Source: Thalassomonas sp. RHCl1
GTDB taxonomy: Bacteria > Pseudomonadota > Gammaproteobacteria > Enterobacterales > Alteromonadaceae
Assembly: GCF_947387555.1 (NCBI RefSeq)
Contig: NZ_CANDNZ010000006.1
Span: forward strand, 279,482 to 343,481
Reading direction: 5' to 3'
DNA length: 64,000 nt
In this document: in pieces, positions 44,746 through 54,743 of the stretch
How positions within the stretch are numbered: the first letter of the stretch is position 1
Layout: each line of letters starts with the position of its first letter
Notes under the pieces: model-generated
Database searches by the model: none
What the model was told of the DNA's origin: nothing
Seen by the model: the letters and a program-made list of their open reading frames with translations, nothing else
Program-made: the position numbers and the translations under genes

Positions 44746-44991
44746 GGATACTCCAGGTTTCACAGAGGTGAAATTTTATAATTGTTTTACTTCGCGTCTG
44801 TCTGGCTTGTGAGGGGGCCGAGCAGACGTTAACTTCCAACGCTAGGTTAATTATTGAACAGCTGCATTTAAGCTTAAATTTAATAATAAGGCCAGAGGTT
44901 TTAGCACGGCTTAGCTAGTGATGTAAATAAAAGTCTCTGAAAATGTAACCAGAATGTAATGGTGGTGGGTCGTGAGGCAAGGCAGGGACAA

Positions 44992-45018
44992 GCGCCATTG
45001 CTGTTGCAGAAATGGCGC
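44992..45018 (-). terminator. Hairpin downstream of hslO
   Basis: GCGCCATT and AATGGCGC form a perfect 8-bp stem with an 11-nt loop, 14 bp after the hslO stop. The T content after it on the reverse strand is low, so termination is probable but not certain. Confidence 0.5.
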
Positions 45019-45032
45019 CTGGCTTGAATTGG

Positions 45033-45920
45033 CTAATGCTTAGTGACAGCACCGCCTGCTGCGTCTTTACCTTCGTCAAGGTAAGCGCTTAAGTCCTGTT
45101 CGTTAAAAGCATAGGTGGTCATGCAATAATCACAGGTCATGCTGAGGTTGCCTTGTTCAGCAAGAATCGATTTCAGCTCTGTCGGTTCAATCTGGGCAAT
45201 GGCGGCCAGGCATTTTTCTGTCGAGCAGCTGCACTGGTAACTGACATTTTGAGGCTCAAACAGGCGTACTTCTTCCTGGTGATATAAGCGGTATAACAAG
45301 GTTTCGGCATCCAGGGTAAAGAGTTCTTCACTCTTGATCGTCTGGGTCAGCTGGCACAGGTGGTCAAAGTCCTGTTGCTGCTTTTCCTTATCTTCACCAT
45401 CGGGCATTAATTGCACCAGGGCGCCGCCGGTTTGCTGTGCCTGCTCATCGCAAAACAGCCATATTTGGGTGGGGATTTGCTCCGATACTTCAAAGTAGTG
45501 GGCGAGACAATCCGCCAGGGTGTCCCGGTCCAGGGCCACCACGCCCTGATAGGCTTCTCCCTGGTTCGGACGTATGGTGATGATCATATTGCCTTTGCCG
45601 ATAAGGGCTTTCAGGCCTTGTGCGTCTGTGGCTTCTTTTAACCGGGCAATGCCGCGCATTTGCTGGTTATGGTTGCCGTTGACGGCGATATAACCCACGG
45701 GGCCGTCTCCCTGGAGCTGTACCGTGATTTCGCCTTCAAACTTTATCGTGGCGGTCAGTAAACAGGTGGCGGCGAGTAATTCACCCAGCAAGGTGCGTAC
45801 CCCGGCGGGGTAGTCGTGCTCACCTAAAATTTCTTGGTAGCTTTGTTTTAATTGTACTAATTCTCCACGCGCATGCAGATCATCAAATAAGTAGCGGTTT
45901 AAAACGTCAGAACGAGACAT
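45033..45920 (-). CDS. hslO: Redox-regulated chaperone Hsp33
   Basis: Hsp33 is a cytoplasmic holdase switched on when oxidation releases zinc from its four cysteines. The 295-residue length matches E. coli (292). The zinc ligands are Cys230-X-Cys232 (QCSCSTEKC) and Cys263-X2-Cys266 (MTCDYCMTTY). GEITVQLQGDGPVGYIAVNG is conserved. It lies 6 bp after hslR on the same strand, the heat-shock pair hslR-hslO. Confidence 0.96.
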   Translation of the reverse strand: MSRSDVLNRYLFDDLHARGELVQLKQSYQEILGEHDYPAGVRTLLGELLAATCLLTATIKFEGEITVQLQGDGPVGYIAVNGNHNQQMRGIARLKEATDAQGLKALIGKGNMIITIRPNQGEAYQGVVALDRDTLADCLAHYFEVSEQIPTQIWLFCDEQAQQTGGALVQLMPDGEDKEKQQQDFDHLCQLTQTIKSEELFTLDAETLLYRLYHQEEVRLFEPQNVSYQCSCSTEKCLAAIAQIEPTELKSILAEQGNLSMTCDYCMTTYAFNEQDLSAYLDEGKDAAGGAVTKH

Positions 45921-45926
45921 ATTCAG

Positions 45927-46340
45927 TTATATCCTTTCTTTAAGTTGTCGGATTTTACGGCGTTGTTTCTTGTCCGGTTTAGCGTCACCGGCGGGACTTA
46001 ATAAAATTCCCTGTTTGCGGGCCAGGGCATTTTTTTCGCGTGTTTCCAGGCTGCTTTCCAGCTCCCGGTACAGGGTTTGTGCGAAGGTGGCGTCCCTGCG
46101 TTTATCCGCAAGTGCGATGACAGTGACCTCTTTTTCTTCGTAACCTTGCCTAACTTTTATTGTATCACCGATTGACACGGCTCTACCTGATTTAGTACGT
46201 TGTCCGTTGTAAAAGACTTTACCGCCGTCGATCATTTGCTTGGCAATGGCCCGGGTTTTATAAAAACGTGCCGCCCAGAGCCATTTGTCTAATCGAGTCG
46301 TGTTAGTTTCCGTGCTCGATGCCACTGGTTTTGTTGCCAT
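45927..46340 (-). CDS. hslR: Ribosome-associated heat-shock protein Hsp15
   Basis: Hsp15 binds 50S subunits that still carry a nascent chain and helps recycle them. From the ATG at 46340 the protein has 137 residues (E. coli 133). A GGGGAGC ribosome-binding site is close upstream; the longer 154-residue reading lacks one. The S4 RNA-binding motif is RLDKWLWAARFYKTRAIAKQMI, followed by GGKVFYNGQRTKSGRAV. The C-terminus is very basic (KPDKKQRRKIRQLKE), as in the family. Confidence 0.95.
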   Translation of the reverse strand: MATKPVASSTETNTTRLDKWLWAARFYKTRAIAKQMIDGGKVFYNGQRTKSGRAVSIGDTIKVRQGYEEKEVTVIALADKRRDATFAQTLYRELESSLETREKNALARKQGILLSPAGDAKPDKKQRRKIRQLKERI

Positions 46341-46528
46341 AGCTGCTCCCCCGATTAAAAATTGGGCGAAAGTTAACATAACCCTGCGCATTTCGCCATA
46401 AGGATTTAAATTGTAAATTTTAGTGACAATGTCGCCGCTGTGCTTGTTGCTTATCTAATGGTCAAGTATCATCGGTTGAGCTTAATATCGTCACTTAACG
46501 TAAATAATAAAGAAAAACATAGAACTAT

Positions 46529-47521
46529 ATGGAATTGCCAAATAATATGGCCTCGTTAAATGAAACGATAGCCAAACTCCCGCAACAGAGAATTGCGCAA
46601 GTTGTCATTTTTTTATTGGTGGCTTATATCGCATATCTGGGAGCACAGATTACATGGATGTTAGTGCCCGACCCCGCCGCTAACAATACCGCAACCAGCT
46701 TACCCGGAAACCAAAAGGTTTCTGCGGAAAAACAAACCGTCAGTGTCTCCAAGATACAGGCATTAAACCTTTTCGGAGAGTATAATAGCCAGGCGGTAGA
46801 GGAAGAAGTGATTGAAATCGAAGATGCGCCGGAGACCCGGTTAAATCTTACCCTGACCGGTGTGGTGGCCAGTAGTAACAGTGACAATGCCGCTGCTATT
46901 ATTGAGCATCAGTCGAGCCAGGAAACCTATGGTATCGGCGATTTAATCACAGGTACCCGGGCAACCTTGGAACAAGTACACAATGACAGGGTCTTAATAA
47001 AACAGTCGGGTCGTTTGGAAACCTTAATGCTCGATGGTTTTGACTATGAGCAGGGTAAAGGAGGCAAAACGCAAACCTTCCGTGCCAAGCCGGTGACTAA
47101 TAAGAACAAGAGTAAGGCTAAGTCATCGCGGACAAAATCAAGGGAAAGAAGCAAGGGAGCCAAAACGTCGGCAAAGCGCGTAGATCAGCGTGATAACCGT
47201 CAGTTAAGTAAAAGTGTGACCAGCTTGCGTAATGATATCACCAAGGATCCGGGGAAGATTACAGACTATCTGAAGATTTCCCCCAAGCGAGAAAATGGTA
47301 GTGTCACCGGTTATCGCCTGATGCCGGGTAAAAATCCCGAGTTTTTCCAGAACTCAGGGTTAAAATCGGGTGATGTGGCGGTGCAAATGAATGGTTTCGA
47401 TTTAACCGTGCCATCGGATGCGGCCCAGGCATTAAGAGCCTTAAAACAAGAACGAGAAGTGGCTTTACTGATAGACCGTAATGGCGAAATGACAGAAATA
47501 TTGTTCAGGATAGATAATTAG
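46529..47521 (+). CDS. gspC: Type II secretion system inner-membrane protein GspC
   Basis: GspC links the inner-membrane platform to the secretin and helps select substrates. The 330-residue protein has a short cytoplasmic start, one membrane helix (about 22-42, VVIFLLVAYIAYLGAQ) and a periplasmic HR domain (LNLTLTGVVASSNSDNAAAIIEHQSSQ). A long Lys/Ser/Arg-rich linker (about 185-225) follows, then a C-terminal PDZ domain (YRLMPGKNPEFFQNSGLKSGDV, MNGFDLTVPSDAAQALRAL). The basic linker is longer than usual for the family. An in-frame ATG at 46547 is an alternative start. It begins the gsp operon, divergent from hslR. Confidence 0.93.
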   Translation: MELPNNMASLNETIAKLPQQRIAQVVIFLLVAYIAYLGAQITWMLVPDPAANNTATSLPGNQKVSAEKQTVSVSKIQALNLFGEYNSQAVEEEVIEIEDAPETRLNLTLTGVVASSNSDNAAAIIEHQSSQETYGIGDLITGTRATLEQVHNDRVLIKQSGRLETLMLDGFDYEQGKGGKTQTFRAKPVTNKNKSKAKSSRTKSRERSKGAKTSAKRVDQRDNRQLSKSVTSLRNDITKDPGKITDYLKISPKRENGSVTGYRLMPGKNPEFFQNSGLKSGDVAVQMNGFDLTVPSDAAQALRALKQEREVALLIDRNGEMTEILFRIDN

Positions 47522-47523
47522 TT

Positions 47524-49623
47524 ATGAGAAATTTTTTAATGAGCCAGACAGTAAGTGCTCCTAAGTTGAAAAAACTGGTACTGGGCGTATCAGCCGCCAT
47601 TGCTTTTAGTACTTTAACAGTGCCGGAGCCGGTTTATGCCGCGCAATATTCTCCTAATTTTAAAGGGACGGAAATCACCGAATTTGTAAATATTGTCGGT
47701 AAAAATTTAAAGAAAACCATGATCGCCGACCCCAACGTGCGCGGTAAGGTTAATGTTCGCAGTTATGACTTATTAACGGAAGAGCAGTATTACCAGTTTT
47801 TCCTCAATGTGCTTGAAGTTTACGGTTTCTCCGCCGTGGAAATGGATAATAATGTCATTAAAATCATCCGCTCCAAGGATGCGAAAACCTCTTCTATCCC
47901 GGTAGTCAGCAATGAAGACCCGGGCATGGGAGATGAAATGGTCACCCGGGTAATCGAAGTCAAAAATGTGACCGTACGTGAGTTGGTGCCTTTACTGCGC
48001 CAGTTATCGGATCAGGCCGGTGGCGGTAACGTGGTCAACTATGACCCCGCCAACGTTATCATGCTCACCGGTACTGCGGCCGTGGTTAACCGTTTAGTGA
48101 AAATCATCCAGCGGGTGGATAAAGCCGGCGATAAAGACGTACAGATCATCCGTTTGAAGCATGCTTCAGCCGGTGAAATGGTGCGTATCGTCGAAGCCAT
48201 GAATAAATCCACCCAGGGTAAAGCGGGTACCCCGACTTTCCTGATCCCGAAAATTGTTGCCGACGACAGAACCAACAGCGTTATTGTCAGCGGCGAGCGC
48301 CAGGCGCGTGAGCGGGTGACCCACTTGATTGAGCGCCTGGACAGCGAGCTGCAAACCAGCGGCAATACCCGGGTGTATTACCTGAAATATTCCAAAGCGG
48401 AAGATATGGTGAAGGTGTTGACCGGCGTCAGCGAGTCTATTGAAGCTGAAGGGCAAACCAATAAAACCAAAACCCGGAGTGCGAAAAAACGCAATATCAG
48501 TATCGAAGCTCACGAAGACACCAATACCTTGGTAATTACTGCACAGCCGGATATGTTACGTTCCCTTGAAGCGGTTATTCGCCAGCTCGATATCCGCCGT
48601 GCCCAGGTACTGGTGGAAGCAATTATCGTGGAAGTATTCGACGGTGACGGCGCCAACCTCGGCGTGCAGTGGTTCCACGAGAAAGGCGGCTTTACCCAGT
48701 TTACCAATGGTCCTGCGACTATCAGTTCGGTAGCGGCCGGGGTTGCCGCGGCTGAAGGTGAAGAAGGGACTACCATTACTACCTATGATGAAAATAATAA
48801 TAGGGTTGAAACCAAGAACCCGGATACCGACGGTGACTTTACTGTCCTGGCCAGCGCCTTAGGTTCGGTTAGCGGCGGTATGTTAGGTTTTGTCGATAAC
48901 GATTGGGGCGCGATTTTACAGGCGGTCAGTACCGATACTAACTCTAACCTGTTATCCCGTCCGAGTATTACCACATTAGACAACGAAGAAGCCTACTTTA
49001 TTGTCGGTCAGGAAGTGCCGATCATTACCGGCTCTGCCACCGGCAACAATAACTCCAACCCGTTCCAGACGGTAGATCGTCAGGAAGTGGGGATTAAGCT
49101 TAAGGTTACGCCTCAGGTCAATGAAGGTTCTGGGGTGCAGCTGACCATAGAGCAGGAAGTTTCTTCGGTGAGCGGTGCTACCGGGGTGGATATTTCCATC
49201 AACAAACGTGAAATCAAAACCACTGTGATGGCTGATAGCGGCGCGGTCATAGTGCTGGGTGGCCTGATTGATGACGATGTCCAGGAAAGTTTGCAGAAAG
49301 TACCTTTGCTTGGGGATATCCCGGTGCTGGGGCACCTGTTTAAATCCACCAGCAATAGCGTGCGTAAGCGTAACCTGATGGTGTTCCTGCGTCCCACCAT
49401 TATCCGGGACGGCGAAACCATGCGCACCATAAGTAAAGAAAGATATAACTTTATCCGCGCCGGTGAATTAGAAAAACAACAACGCGGGTTATCTTTATTA
49501 GGCGATGCCGAACTGCCGTTGATCCCCGAGTGGAGTGACGAGCTGGCGCTGCCGCCGACGTTTGATGAATATATTGAGCAGAAAGAATCGGATGATACTT
49601 CATCCGATAAGCAAGAACATTAG
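47524..49623 (+). CDS. gspD: Type II secretion system secretin GspD
   Basis: GspD forms the outer-membrane channel. The 699-residue protein has a signal peptide ending near [10 protein letters not shown], the N0 domain ([25 protein letters not shown]), N1-N3 repeats ([43 protein letters not shown]) and the C-terminal secretin domain ([54 protein letters not shown]). ATG 47524 follows gspC by 2 bp; ATG 47539 (MSQTVSAP) is an alternative. No separate pilotin gene is seen. Confidence 0.96.
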   Translation: MRNFLMSQTVSAPKLKKLVLGVSAAIAFSTLTVPEPVYAAQYSPNFKGTEITEFVNIVGKNLKKTMIADPNVRGKVNVRSYDLLTEEQYYQFFLNVLEVYGFSAVEMDNNVIKIIRSKDAKTSSIPVVSNEDPGMGDEMVTRVIEVKNVTVRELVPLLRQLSDQAGGGNVVNYDPANVIMLTGTAAVVNRLVKIIQRVDKAGDKDVQIIRLKHASAGEMVRIVEAMNKSTQGKAGTPTFLIPKIVADDRTNSVIVSGERQARERVTHLIERLDSELQTSGNTRVYYLKYSKAEDMVKVLTGVSESIEAEGQTNKTKTRSAKKRNISIEAHEDTNTLVITAQPDMLRSLEAVIRQLDIRRAQVLVEAIIVEVFDGDGANLGVQWFHEKGGFTQFTNGPATISSVAAGVAAAEGEEGTTITTYDENNNRVETKNPDTDGDFTVLASALGSVSGGMLGFVDNDWGAILQAVSTDTNSNLLSRPSITTLDNEEAYFIVGQEVPIITGSATGNNNSNPFQTVDRQEVGIKLKVTPQVNEGSGVQLTIEQEVSSVSGATGVDISINKREIKTTVMADSGAVIVLGGLIDDDVQESLQKVPLLGDIPVLGHLFKSTSNSVRKRNLMVFLRPTIIRDGETMRTISKERYNFIRAGELEKQQRGLSLLGDAELPLIPEWSDELALPPTFDEYIEQKESDDTSSDKQEH

Positions 49624-49652
49624 TGATGAAAGTTATGGATAGGGAGGCTGAG

Positions 49653-51284
49653 GTGACAGAGCCGGAAACATTTTCAGCCGCGCCTGAACAAGTAAAGGCT
49701 GAGCAGGCAGAAGCTGCGCAGGTGGCGGCTGAGCAAATCGCCACTGAGCAATTTTCAGGGACAGAGCAGGATGACACTGCCGGGTTCGACGACGGGCTTG
49801 AGCAGCAAGGTCCTGCGGCCGACTTAAGCCTGTCGTTTGGTTTTGCCAAGCGCCACAGTGTGCTGATCAGCCAAGAAGAAAGCGGCCTGGTACTGGCCTG
49901 CCTGAAAAGCGTTGATGCCGACATCCTGATGGAAGTGCGTCGCCGGGTGCGGGCGCCTTTTAGCGTCGAATTTCATAGTGAAAATGAATTTGAACAGTTG
50001 CTGACCCTGGCATACCAGCGGGATTCCTCCGAAGCCAAGCAAATGATGGAAGACATAGGTAACGAAGTCGACCTGTATTCGCTGGCGGATGAAATGGTGG
50101 AATCGGAAGATCTGCTGGAAAATGAAGATGATGCGCCGATTATTAAGCTGATCAATGCCATGTTAAGTGAGGCGATCAAGGAAAATGCCTCGGATATCCA
50201 TATCGAAACTTTTGAAAAGGCGCTGCAGATACGTTTCCGTATCGACGGCGTGCTCAGGGAAGTGTTAAAACCCAACCGTAAACTGGCCTCTTTGCTGGTG
50301 TCGCGTATCAAGGTTATGGCCAAGCTGGATATCGCGGAAAAGCGTATTCCCCAGGATGGCCGTATTTCCCTGCGTATCGCCGGCCGTGCGGTGGACGTGC
50401 GGGTCTCGACTATGCCTACCGGCCATGGCGAGCGGGTGGTATTGCGTTTATTAGATAAAAACGCGGCCCGCCTTGATTTACAAGATCTGGGGATGACAGA
50501 TTCTAACCGTAAGCGTTTCAGCGATTTAATCGATAAACCCCATGGTATTATCCTGGTAACCGGCCCTACCGGTTCCGGTAAGAGTACCACCCTTTATGCC
50601 GGTTTAACCCAGATAGACAGCCGGGAAAGAAATATTCTGACGGTAGAAGATCCGATCGAATATGCCATCGAAGGCATAGGCCAGACCCAGGTAAACAACA
50701 AGGTCGATATGACCTTTGCCCGCGGCTTGCGCGCTATTTTGCGTCAGGATCCCGATGTGGTGATGGTGGGGGAAATACGTGACCTGGAGACCGCACAAAT
50801 CGGTGTGCAGGCGAGTTTAACCGGTCACCTGGTATTATCGACTTTGCATACCAATACCGCCGCCGGCGCCATTACCCGGATGGAAGACATGGGGGTTGAA
50901 CCTTTCCTGTTATCTTCATCCCTGTTAGGGGTGCTGGCACAGCGACTGGTGAGGACCTTATGTCCGAATTGCCGCGAAGCCCATTATCCGGATGAAGAAG
51001 AAATTCATATGTTAGGCCTGGGGGATGATAATACCCAGCAGATATACCGCGCCGTGGGTTGCAGCGAATGTAACCATAAAGGTTATAAGGGACGTATGGG
51101 TATCCACGAATTGTTAGTCGTGGATGACAAGGTCAGGGAAATGATCCATAACGGCAAGGGCGAACAGGCGATTGAGAAATTTGTCCGCCGCAGCACCCCG
51201 AGTATCCGCCGCGACGGTTTCGATAAGGTGATGGCCGGTTTAACCACCCTGGAAGAAGTTTTACGTGTCACGCGTGAAGATTAG
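49653..51284 (+). CDS. gspE: Type II secretion system ATPase GspE
   Basis: GspE powers pseudopilus growth. I chose the GTG at 49653 because GGGAGG lies 5 nt upstream. Earlier in-frame starts at 49623, 49626 and 49635 overlap or adjoin gspD and lack such a site. The first 50 or so residues are an Ala/Glu/Gln-rich extension with repeated AEQ. The N1E domain follows, then the ATPase with [14 protein letters not shown] (Walker A), the Asp box ([27 protein letters not shown]) and Walker B MVGEIRD. The zinc motif is formed by CPNC and CSEC near the C-terminus. Confidence 0.96.
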   Translation: MTEPETFSAAPEQVKAEQAEAAQVAAEQIATEQFSGTEQDDTAGFDDGLEQQGPAADLSLSFGFAKRHSVLISQEESGLVLACLKSVDADILMEVRRRVRAPFSVEFHSENEFEQLLTLAYQRDSSEAKQMMEDIGNEVDLYSLADEMVESEDLLENEDDAPIIKLINAMLSEAIKENASDIHIETFEKALQIRFRIDGVLREVLKPNRKLASLLVSRIKVMAKLDIAEKRIPQDGRISLRIAGRAVDVRVSTMPTGHGERVVLRLLDKNAARLDLQDLGMTDSNRKRFSDLIDKPHGIILVTGPTGSGKSTTLYAGLTQIDSRERNILTVEDPIEYAIEGIGQTQVNNKVDMTFARGLRAILRQDPDVVMVGEIRDLETAQIGVQASLTGHLVLSTLHTNTAAGAITRMEDMGVEPFLLSSSLLGVLAQRLVRTLCPNCREAHYPDEEEIHMLGLGDDNTQQIYRAVGCSECNHKGYKGRMGIHELLVVDDKVREMIHNGKGEQAIEKFVRRSTPSIRRDGFDKVMAGLTTLEEVLRVTRED

Positions 51285-51292
51285 GGGGTGAA

Positions 51293-52510
51293 ATGGCAGC
51301 ATTTGATTATCAGGCGGTAGACAACCGCGGCAGAACGAAAAAAGGGGTGATCGAGGGAGATACCCCGCGCCAGGTGCGCACCCAGCTCAAAGAGCAGGGA
51401 CTGATGCCGATCGAGGTGGTGCCCAGCCTGCAAAAAACCAAGCAAAATACCAAAAAAACCGGCGGCAGGGGCAAGGTCTCTGCCGCTGAGCTGGCACTGA
51501 TGACCCGTCAGCTGGCAACCCTGGTGGAATCAGGTTTGCCGCTGGAAGAATCCCTGATGGCGGTGGCGGAGCAATGTGAAAAAAACCGCATCAAAAGTAT
51601 GGTGATGGCGGTGCGTACCAAGGTTACCGAAGGTTATGGTCTGGCAGAGAGTATGGCGGAGTTTCCGCAAATATTCAGTCATTTATACCGGGCCATGGTC
51701 GCTGCGGGGGAAAAATCCGGTCATTTGGACAAGGTATTGAACCGTCTGGCGGACTATACCGAACAAAGACAAAAAATGCGCTCCGATTTGATCCAGGCGC
51801 TGGTTTACCCGGTGATCATGACCCTGGTCGCGGTCGGGGTGATTGCAATCTTATTGGTGGCGGTTGTGCCGAAAATTGTCGGTCAGTTTGAGCATATGGG
51901 GGCAAACCTGCCGGGTACCACCCAGTTTTTGATTTCCTCCAGTGACTTTTTACAGGCCTATGGTTTATTTATCCTCTTGTTTATCATGCTGGTGATGATG
52001 GGCTTTTCCCGGTTATTGCAAAAGCCCGCCTTCCGCCTGGCTTACCACGAGCGGCTTATTGCCATGCCCGGTATCGGTAAAGTCGCCCGCGGCCTTAATA
52101 CCGCCCGTTTTGCCCGTACCTTAAGTATCTTAACTGCCAGTGCCGTGCCTCTACTGGAAAGCATGCGTATTTCCGGCGAGGTACTGGATAACCTTTATAT
52201 CAAGCAAAAGATCAAAGAATCGGCGGACAAGGTACGCGAAGGCTCGAGTTTGCGGGTGTCGCTGGAACAAACCAAACTGTTTCCGCCTATGATGCTGCAT
52301 ATGATCGCCAGTGGTGAAAAAAGCGGTAAGCTCGAAGGCATGCTGGAGCGGGCGGCGGATAACCAGGACAGAGAATTTGAAGCCTTGATGAATATATCGT
52401 TAAAGGCATTTGAGCCGGCACTGATGGTGTCTATGGCCGGGGTAGTGTTGTTTATTGTCATGGCAATTTTACAACCTATTATGCAACTAAATAATTTAAT
52501 GGGAACTTAA
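51293..52510 (+). CDS. gspF: Type II secretion system platform protein GspF
   Basis: GspF is the polytopic inner-membrane platform protein that contacts GspE and GspL. The 405-residue protein has two homologous cytoplasmic domains and three membrane helices (about 170-195, 220-242 and 375-397). Family blocks are AAFDYQAVDNRGRTKKGVIEGD at the start, LALMTRQLATLVESGLPLEESL, AMVAAGEKSGHLDKVLNRLA and the second copy MIASGEKSGKLEGMLERAADNQDREFE. It starts 8 bp after gspE. Confidence 0.96.
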   Translation: MAAFDYQAVDNRGRTKKGVIEGDTPRQVRTQLKEQGLMPIEVVPSLQKTKQNTKKTGGRGKVSAAELALMTRQLATLVESGLPLEESLMAVAEQCEKNRIKSMVMAVRTKVTEGYGLAESMAEFPQIFSHLYRAMVAAGEKSGHLDKVLNRLADYTEQRQKMRSDLIQALVYPVIMTLVAVGVIAILLVAVVPKIVGQFEHMGANLPGTTQFLISSSDFLQAYGLFILLFIMLVMMGFSRLLQKPAFRLAYHERLIAMPGIGKVARGLNTARFARTLSILTASAVPLLESMRISGEVLDNLYIKQKIKESADKVREGSSLRVSLEQTKLFPPMMLHMIASGEKSGKLEGMLERAADNQDREFEALMNISLKAFEPALMVSMAGVVLFIVMAILQPIMQLNNLMGT

Positions 52511-52521
52511 GCAGGAAGTTA

Positions 52522-52968
52522 ATGATGAAAAATTTACACAAAGCGAAAAAAGCGCGTGGTTTTACGCTACTGGAAGTAATGGTAGTGATCGTGATTTTAG
52601 GTATTCTCGCCAGTATGGTGGTACCTAACCTGATGGGCAGCCAGGAGCGCGCCAATGTCCAAAAAGCGGTTTCTGATATCAATGCCCTGGAAACCTCGTT
52701 AAGTATGTACAAGATGGATAACTATAACTACCCGAGCACAGATCAGGGGCTGGAAGCCTTAGTGACGGAAACCGATATTGAGCCGCTGCCGCGCCGCTTC
52801 CCTGAGGACGGTTATGTAAAACGTTTACCTCAAGATCCTTGGGGCAACGACTACCAGTTATTAAATCCTGGCGAGCAGGGCAAGATGGACGTTTTCTCCA
52901 TGGGACCGGACGGTGAAGTGGGTACCGAAGACGATATCGGTAACTGGAACCTGGGTGATTATCAGTAA
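52522..52968 (+). CDS. gspG: Major pseudopilin GspG
   Basis: GspG subunits build the pseudopilus. The 148-residue protein has the prepilin cleavage site after Gly13 in KKARGFTLLEVMVVIVILGILASM, with Glu5 of the mature protein. TDQGLEALV, GYVKRLPQDPWGNDYQLLNPGE and the C-terminal FSMGPDGEVGTEDDIGNW, with calcium-binding acidic residues, are typical of GspG. AGGAAG lies before the ATG; a second ATG follows immediately. The prepilin peptidase (GspO/PilD) is not encoded in the window. Confidence 0.97.
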   Translation: MMKNLHKAKKARGFTLLEVMVVIVILGILASMVVPNLMGSQERANVQKAVSDINALETSLSMYKMDNYNYPSTDQGLEALVTETDIEPLPRRFPEDGYVKRLPQDPWGNDYQLLNPGEQGKMDVFSMGPDGEVGTEDDIGNWNLGDYQ

Positions 52969-52970
52969 TC

Positions 52971-53636
52971 ATGACTTTGGGCAGGCAAGGGGCCTTTGCC
53001 GCTGTTAACGCATCGGGCAAAGGTTTACGGACAGGACGTGGGAGCAAAGGTTTTACTCTGATCGAGGTGATGGTGGTGATTGTGGTCATCGGCATCATGG
53101 TCTCCCTGGTACAGTTTTCAACGTCGGGTAGCCGCCCGGAAGAAAAACTCAGGCAAGCCAGCCAAAGGTTTGCCGGTGTGTTCGATATTGCCGCCGAATA
53201 TTCCATGCTCAACAATGTCGAGTTGGGCCTGCTGGTAGATAAAAATAGCTACCAGTTTGTCGGTTATGACGGAGTCCGCTGGAGTCCGTTGCCGGATGAA
53301 GATTTATTTGCCTCCTACAGTGTGCCGGAAGATCTGGTTATAGCACTGGAACTTGATGACCTGCCGATAGAAGAGCCTGCCTTATATGACCGCAGTATCT
53401 TTGAAGTGGAAGAGGAAGATAGTTTTAGCGAAGAGGAAGAAGAAAAAATTATTCCCCAGGTCTATATCCTCTCAGGCGGTGATATCACGCCTTTTAGCCT
53501 GACCTTTAGTTTTATCGAGGAGTTAGTGCTGGATGAGGAATTTGCCTACCGGGTGACAGGCTTGTTTACGACGCCTTTGACCATGGAGTTTTTAATTGAC
53601 GGCAAAGTTATCGCAGGACCGGAAGCCGATGAATAA
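52971..53636 (+). CDS. gspH: Minor pseudopilin GspH
   Basis: A 221-residue minor pseudopilin of the GspH type. The cleavage site is after Gly32 in GRGSKGFTLIEVMVVIVVIGIMV. The leader is unusually long for a prepilin (over 30 residues), with no good ribosome-binding site closer to the motif. Residues 160-180 include an acidic stretch (FEVEEEDSFSEEEEEK) not usual in the family. The C-terminal FSFIEELVLDEEFAYRVTGLF continues the GspH beta domain. It overlaps gspI by 8 bp. Confidence 0.92.
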   Translation: MTLGRQGAFAAVNASGKGLRTGRGSKGFTLIEVMVVIVVIGIMVSLVQFSTSGSRPEEKLRQASQRFAGVFDIAAEYSMLNNVELGLLVDKNSYQFVGYDGVRWSPLPDEDLFASYSVPEDLVIALELDDLPIEEPALYDRSIFEVEEEDSFSEEEEEKIIPQVYILSGGDITPFSLTFSFIEELVLDEEFAYRVTGLFTTPLTMEFLIDGKVIAGPEADE

Positions 53637-54009
53637 GTTTGTTAAAACCGCCGGTTTTACTTTGATTGAAGTCATGTTAGCTATGGCGGTGTTTGCTATT
53701 GCCGGTGTTGCCTTACTCGGGGCAGCCGATACCAACTCGCGCAACCTGGGTTACCTGGAGCAGAAAACCTTTGCCGACTGGGTGGCGGCCAATCAGTTAG
53801 TAGCGACAAGTCTGGTGACCACCTGGCCGCCGAAAAATAATAAAAAAGGCAAGGTAGAAATGGCTGGCCGCGAATGGTTCTGGCAACAAAAAGTGGTAAA
53901 AACCGCCGATACCAATATGAGACAGGTGGTAATGGAAATCCGTTTAGAAGAAAAAGCCGAAAAACCGCTCACCAGTTTGACCACCTACCTGGCCAAGGGC
54001 AGCCTCTAA
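53629..54009 (+). CDS. gspI: Minor pseudopilin GspI
   Basis: GspI forms the initiating tip complex with GspJ and GspK. The ATG at 53629 (126 residues) overlaps the gspH stop and gives the short leader MNKFVKTAG before FTLIEVMLAMAVFAIAGVALL, with Glu5. An upstream reading is rejected. TFADWVAANQLV and GREWFWQQKVVKT match the family. The last base of the TAA stop is the first base of the gspJ ATG. Confidence 0.94.
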   Translation: MNKFVKTAGFTLIEVMLAMAVFAIAGVALLGAADTNSRNLGYLEQKTFADWVAANQLVATSLVTTWPPKNNKKGKVEMAGREWFWQQKVVKTADTNMRQVVMEIRLEEKAEKPLTSLTTYLAKGSL

Positions 54010-54743
54010 TGAAGCCCTTTGCTAATTACCGGGGTTTTACCCTGCTGGAAGTGCTGATTGCTATTGCCATTTTTTCCGTGGTCAGCCTGTCAAGTTTTAC
54101 TATTTTCGATACCGTGCTTTCCAGTGAGGAAGCCTCTAAAACCCGCACCGAGCGCATGAACGAGTTGCAGCGGGCGTTTTTATTGATTGAAAGGGATCTG
54201 ACGCAAATTGCCCGTCGCAGTATCCGGGTGAACGGTGAACAGCCCCTGGACGGCTATATTCATACCGACGAGAGCAGTTTTTTTTCTGAAACCCAGGCCA
54301 TAGGTTTTGTCCGCAATGGCTGGACTAACCCGGGTTTGTTATTGCCCCGCAGCGACATGCAGTCGGTGGCTTACCAGCTAAACGAAGAAACCCTGGAGCG
54401 TTTGCATTTTAATTTTGTCGATGCGGTGCCGGGAGAAGAGCCTAAAGTACGGCCTTTGATCTCCGGGGTAACTTCGCTGAAATTTGACTTTTTTGACGGT
54501 AAAGAGTGGCAGGAAGAACTGGCCAAGGGCACTTTGCCGCTGGCCATTGCCATTGAAATTGAACTGGAAGATTATGGCCTGGTGCGCCGCCAGTATTTAG
54601 TGGCGGGTGATATGCCTGAAGACAGCGGTCCCGGCGCTTCGTCGCGCGGCAACTCCTCACAAGGCAAAGGTTCGAATAATAATGGCGGTAACTCGGCAGG
54701 CGGCGGAAATAACTCCGGCGGTGCCTCTAAGGGGAGCAAATAA
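54009..54743 (+). CDS. gspJ: Minor pseudopilin GspJ
   Basis: GspJ joins GspI and GspK at the pseudopilus tip. The ATG at 54009 gives 244 residues with the site after Gly9 (MKPFANYRG, then FTLLEVLIAIAIFSVVSLSS). Family segments include ELQRAFLLIERDLTQIARR and LPLAIAIEIELEDYG. The last 40 residues are a Gly/Ser/Asn/Lys-rich tail, low in complexity and probably disordered, which is not typical. gspK starts in TAATG at the stop. Confidence 0.94.
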   Translation: MKPFANYRGFTLLEVLIAIAIFSVVSLSSFTIFDTVLSSEEASKTRTERMNELQRAFLLIERDLTQIARRSIRVNGEQPLDGYIHTDESSFFSETQAIGFVRNGWTNPGLLLPRSDMQSVAYQLNEETLERLHFNFVDAVPGEEPKVRPLISGVTSLKFDFFDGKEWQEELAKGTLPLAIAIEIELEDYGLVRRQYLVAGDMPEDSGPGASSRGNSSQGKGSNNNGGNSAGGGNNSGGASKGSK